64,000 bases of DNA from Bacteroidota bacterium (GTDB taxonomy: Bacteria; Bacteroidota; Bacteroidia; Bacteroidales; FEN-979): contig JAPLDF010000075.1 of NCBI GenBank assembly GCA_026391835.1, positions 310,001 to 374,000 of the forward strand. Reading direction: 5' to 3'. How positions within the stretch are numbered: the first letter of the stretch is position 1; the number at the start of each line of letters is the position of its first letter. The translations under genes were made by a program, and so were the position numbers. Positions 61,201-64,000 of this stretch are shown piece after piece. Below the pieces are notes generated by a model. The model had not been told where the DNA came from. It searched no databases and saw nothing but the letters and a program-made list of their open reading frames with translations.

Positions 61201-64000
61201 CCCCGGGCTCGCAAGGTCAACCACAAGTCCGCTTCCCCCGTTGCTGTTGGCGGTACCTTTGATTGAATGAATGTCATTCTTTGAAAAGAGGGCATTTTTC
61301 ACCCCGGGTCCGATATAAAGGCCCCATGTGGATATCGCGGAGGATATGACACCTTTGATGACATTGTTGCTGAACGTGCATTGTGAGTTGCTCAGCCAGG
61401 CACCAGTATTCCCGATATATAAGGCAGGGTTGTCGGAACCGATGGTATTGCCGGTCACAGTTAGATTATCCTGCACCCCCGAGGTATTTGCCCCGATGTA
61501 CAAGCCAAAATAGGCGCGGCTGAATTCATTGTTGTCGATGGTCATAAAGTCATTGTCGCTGCCGGTGGATCCAACTCCCGAGCCCGACGAAAGCGCATAT
61601 GTGTAACTGCTGGTAGCGCCGGGTGAACCTCCCCTGATGATGCAGTTCTTTATGGTACAGTATGTTGCACCGGCCAGGTCTCCCAGGGAAGTGATCTGGA
61701 TCCCCGCGGTCCAGTTGGCAATACTTGTATTCTCAATAGTCAGGTTCCGTGAGGCCCCTGCATTCGATCCGTTGATGATAAAGTAATCGGTCCCTTTGAG
61801 GTTGATGATGGAGGAGGCGGATGACCCGGTAATGACAGGAGAAACACCGGCAGCCGGTTGTATTGTGGTGGTGTTTGTAGAGGATGCCAGCGGAATTATC
61901 CCGACGGTTATGGGGAAGACTTCCCCGACTGCAGCATTGTAGGGCACACCTGTAGCATTTGTAAGGCTTAAAGTTACAGCGGCCCCTGCTCCCCGGTGGT
62001 TGAGATGGTTGATGGCATCGGTAAGGGTGGCGAAATTCGGGGATACATTTCCTGCACCTACAAGATAAGTACCGCTCATGGGTCCCAGTATCGATAGGTT
62101 TCCGGCCGGGGATGTAACTGATGGTACTTTGGCAACCCCGCCAATGGTTGCGCTGAGGCATTGGCCATCAATAAGATGACCGGTCTGGGCGGTTTGAATA
62201 ACGTCGGCCACCAGCCAGAAATAGTTATCTCCCGGAGTCAGAACCTGTGACCCGGAAATGGTATAATTTGCCAGGGTGGCTGTTGTTGAGCCGAAAAGCA
62301 GTCCCGGACCATAAACCGGGGAGTTGCCGGTAAAATAGATTTTTGAAGGCGTTGCATTGATATCGGTGATGGCAGTTGTTCCGGAGGCATTGCAGGTGAA
62401 TTGGGTGACATTCATGGCAGATGGTGCGCCCGTCACCGAAATTTTCATCCGCAGCACTGACTGGGTTGTGGTTCCCGAGAAAGTATTCCCTGTTACCTGG
62501 TCGGTTGTAAATGCCTGGAATGCCATGGCTGAAACAGGGGTGAAGTTGCCCTCGTCAGCACCAGGATCGGTGCCTGTTCCCGAACCGGGATATCCTGCTT
62601 CGCCCCAGCGGATGTCGGTATCATAATCATCTGCAATGGCAGCAGGCGTGATGATCCTGGTTCCGGAGCTTTCGACCTGGGTCGGAACCAGCGGTAAAAT
62701 ATGCAGGTTGTGATTTGCAGCATCAGCAAATGGTGGCAATTCCGAAAAGGAAAGGGTTTCACGGGGTGTCATTCTTGCCTTATAGAGGCTGATGGACTGG
62801 TCGGCGTTTGTACCGTCGAAATAGACGAGGTTGTTTGCCCCGGGTGTACCTGCATAAAAGCAGTTGTTATTTGACGTTGCTGCATAGTTTGATATTGAAG
62901 TGCTGCTTCTCATATAGGCTACAGTATAGGCAGGGGCTGAATTGAAAACAGGGATTGAGTTGTTGATGATGATGTTGTTTTTTAATTCTGCGGTGTAAGA
63001 AGAATTCAGATAGATCCCGCTGCTTCCGAAGGTTGTGGTTGAACTGCTTGCTGCATTCAGGTAGATCGTATTGTAACAGAGGCTGATCGGGTTTGGATTA
63101 AAGGTGTAGATACCGCAAACGGCATTGGTCCCGGTTGATGCAGGTGTTTTCAGGTCACTGATGTAATTGTTGTAACCGAAGGCACTGCTTCCGCTGTAAA
63201 AATAAATTCCATATACCTGCCCTGAAGAAGCCGTGGAGGTCAGGTCGTAAATTTTGTTTTTATAAACCGTAGCAGTGCTGCCGCCGTGGTACATCCCGTA
63301 AACCGTTCCTCCGTTTGCAGAAAAACCATAGATGGTATTTGAATAGCATTGTCTTGTTCCCGGGGTGGTGTTCAGGAGCATCCCGTAAACAGCCCCGTTG
63401 CCGTTGTGATGAAAATTGTAAAATGAATTGTTATAGTAGCTTTCAATCACAGGATATCCATATTCATATAGTCCGCATAAAGTATTGCTTCCTGAAGTGA
63501 TGGCAAGATCATGAACTACATTGTCATGCACGGAGGTTGTCCCTGTCCAGCCCCTGACGGCATTTATATAGCCTGATCCTGTTTGTGACAAGTTGTAGAG
63601 TGTGTTGTTGCTGATGTTGATATTGAGGGCTGCGCCGGCATCGATCCCGGTGAGGTAACCTGTACCACCCAGCGTGATGTCGTGGATAACATTGTTGGTT
63701 ACGTTGATTGTTCCCGGGCCGTTGTTGACCAGGTTGTTATATATGCCATAACAGGATGCCGACGTGTGGTTGATACAGGTGCAACTTTGAATGGTGTTGT
63801 TTGAAATGGTAAGTACATTGCCGGTTCCGGAGTTCCCGAATTGCGTGTAAATACAATAGACTCCCGAAGAACCGCCATTCGCAGACAGGCTGAAGTTAAG
63901 GGTGTTGTTGCTGATGGCGGCATTTGATTGTATTCCCCCGGTCAGGCTTATTCCGTAGACACTTAAAGAACTTATTGCATTCAGACCGCTGGAAATGCTG
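58210..64000 (-). CDS. Giant secreted parallel beta-helix protein with a dockerin-like end (partial)
   Basis: The open frame runs from the stop at 58210 through the right window edge, at least 1930 residues, so the N-terminus and signal are outside. I translated 63592 to 63810 and found it in frame without a stop. It is dominated by short SNNTI/IYDI-type beta-helix repeats. A BNR-associated-N-like region lies near 62100-62530. A likely Ig-like segment is at about 60230-60600. The C-terminal dockerin-like pair reads GDINQDGQINNSDMF and ADVNGDGTVDSADM near 58250-58400. No T9SS tail is present. Confidence 0.82.
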   Translation of the reverse strand, partial: SISSGLNAISSLSVYGISLTGGIQSNAAISNNTLNFSLSANGGSSGVYCIYTQFGNSGTGNVLTISNNTIQSCTCINHTSASCYGIYNNLVNNGPGTINVTNNVIHDITLGGTGYLTGIDAGAALNINISNNTLYNLSQTGSGYINAVRGWTGTTSVHDNVVHDLAITSGSNTLCGLYEYGYPVIESYYNNSFYNFHHNGNGAVYGMLLNTTPGTRQCYSNTIYGFSANGGTVYGMYHGGSTATVYKNKIYDLTSTASSGQVYGIYFYSGSSAFGYNNYISDLKTPASTGTNAVCGIYTFNPNPISLCYNTIYLNAASSSTTTFGSSGIYLNSSYTAELKNNIIINNSIPVFNSAPAYTVAYMRSSTSISNYAATSNNNCFYAGTPGANNLVYFDGTNADQSISLYKARMTPRETLSFSELPPFADAANHNLHILPLVPTQVESSGTRIITPAAIADDYDTDIRWGEAGYPGSGTGTDPGADEGNFTPVSAMAFQAFTTDQVTGNTFSGTTTQSVLRMKISVTGAPSAMNVTQFTCNASGTTAITDINATPSKIYFTGNSPVYGPGLLFGSTTATLANYTISGSQVLTPGDNYFWLVADVIQTAQTGHLIDGQCLSATIGGVAKVPSVTSPAGNLSILGPMSGTYLVGAGNVSPNFATLTDAINHLNHRGAGAAVTLSLTNATGVPYNAAVGEVFPITVGIIPLASSTNTTTIQPAAGVSPVITGSSASSIINLKGTDYFIINGSNAGASRNLTIENTSIANWTAGIQITSLGDLAGATYCTIKNCIIRGGSPGATSSYTYALSSGSGVGSTGSDNDFMTIDNNEFSRAYFGLYIGANTSGVQDNLTVTGNTIGSDNPALYIGNTGAWLSNSQCTFSNNVIKGVISSAISTWGLYIGPGVKNALFSKNDIHSIKGTANSNGGSGLVVDLASPGNNVTIANNLIYDITGDGSSNLGSYGITGMKILGFSTNVKIYYNSVSISGNINRSGATSDASAAIYIGSSATQLDIRNNIFSNSIENITGDSKAYAMYCSGTATPFTTLDYNDYRVSGYEGVLASYNGTDKTTLAAWQAASVKDANSISVDPNFNSQSVLIPYPGSIVLDRCPLLTVTDDFNGAARTAPTSMGAYEPGNDVTPPVVTYIPFYNTHSLTARTLTVTIKDYYTTVPTAGPGLPRLYWRINGNPYSVVTGVWLSGNTYQFTFGNWVALGNTVSYFIVCQDDMGTPNTGATPNSGASGFTSNPPACATPPASPSSYTIVAALSGVKNIPGDYPNITGASGLFADINKKSLSGNLTVNIVGNTTEDGANALNEINTEDPSYHLTIQNSGAYHKISGPYTGALIRFNGADNVTLNGKGRLLINNTNLYTSVAIGFSGGCNGNVIDSCALTTGMNSYSYNYGLYFTGQGNNNIIRGDSIFKANWGLYMNSTYWGLGSGNIITGNVIGSATVSNYIYEHGMYILYQDNLQISKNQVFNIISNLNPMGIYAEAITNSLIEKNDIHDVVYNGSSYGGSSAITFKSLSASPNVMIRNNFIRHMSGMGYSPNAGDNNNIPAGIKLFGSATSGISVYNNSVYLTRDAINGIFFNNEWFTALEIGSGISGVTLKNNILQNSIGEDTGASLTSWGYSVYCKVAVSPFASIDNNLYFTSNFDNNFVGLNAVVTPPVSSMNLASWRTFTGQDAQSQFADPLYTSVTNLIPQAGSPAIGAGLPCPGIVDDDIAGHPRGSSTTIGAWEMVPALTKTLTINLLLQGLFNGGGTMKAAWDNTGPHWGASIADHISIELHDATPGNYATIIYTAADVVLGTSGVASAFIPAGYSGTYYITIRHRNGLPTVSATPVSFAGVSISYSFDAPAKAFGNKLVLLPGGGYGIYSGDINQDGQINNSDMFLNGTGSNGFASGYVSADVNGDGTVDSADMTIVDNNRAAGITASTP
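58235..58400 (-). other. Dockerin-type calcium-loop pair at the C-terminus
   Basis: Two EF-hand-like loops occur 31 residues apart (DINQDGQINNSD and DVNGDGTVDSAD), as in dockerin type I domains and in a widespread Bacteroidota C-terminal motif. No sorting domain follows; only about 20 residues remain. Confidence 0.7.

Overview
The window reads as chromosomal DNA of a free-living, probably anaerobic member of the Bacteroidota, most likely Bacteroidales-like. The evidence is a set of lineage-typical genes: a PorQ-type type IX secretion (T9SS) protein, a T9SS C-terminal sorting domain, a GWxTD protein, DUF5683/DUF4294/DUF5723 proteins, a PUR-like DUF3276 protein, an over-long NusB and signal peptidase I, a TonB-dependent receptor, and TAnnTTTG -7 promoter boxes (with TTTG -33 boxes at two tRNA genes). 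Shine-Dalgarno sequences are mostly absent.

Layout. 1-1424: NuoE/NuoF-type flavoprotein subunits, possibly of an NAD-linked hydrogenase, running off the left edge. 1942-2727: truA. 2722-13816 (minus strand): a long housekeeping run with a split transketolase, LolA-like protein, FtsK, a DUF4412-like protein, signal peptidase, DapB, DUF5683, ParB, ParA and a PUR-like protein. 13970-18518 (plus): nusB, porQ, ispH, recF and a DciA-like gene. 18639-27359 (minus): an FAH-family hydrolase, a DnaQ-like exonuclease, a lipoyl E2, a large GT2 fusion, DUF4294, then clpX-clpP-tig beside tRNA-Leu. 27531-30359: thiol peroxidase, DUF5723 and carbonic anhydrase. 30391-34357 (minus): a small KAS/chain-length-factor-like operon with a polysaccharide deacetylase and a lipoprotein, possibly a remnant of an aryl-polyene/flexirubin-type locus. 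34432-36816: peptide-type ABC permease, tRNA-His, thioredoxin and SmpB. 36817-45690: M16 protease, a TonB receptor directly behind a TPP riboswitch, AroQ, a GT2 glycosyltransferase and a GWxTD protein. 45858-45945: tRNA-Ser.

From about 46 kb to the right edge the window becomes accessory and surface-oriented. It holds a transglutaminase-like secreted protein, a decayed lipoprotein, two surface-protein genes each preceded by a copy of the same roughly 0.9 kb leader segment, a PAS sensor without an output domain, a T9SS-sorted protein, and a giant beta-helix protein with a dockerin-like C-terminus that runs off the right edge.

The most unusual theme is non-coding. The gaps between genes are repeatedly filled by short tandem arrays of period 7 or 8, with different units at different loci, and by several kinds of REP-like imperfect palindromes. 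The second theme is the duplicated leader at 48331-49210 and 49896-50834. It carries a 21-bp minisatellite of differing copy number, palindromic GTAGGG elements, a promoter, and the signal peptide plus first domain of two otherwise different surface proteins. It looks like a mobile or recombining 5' cassette.
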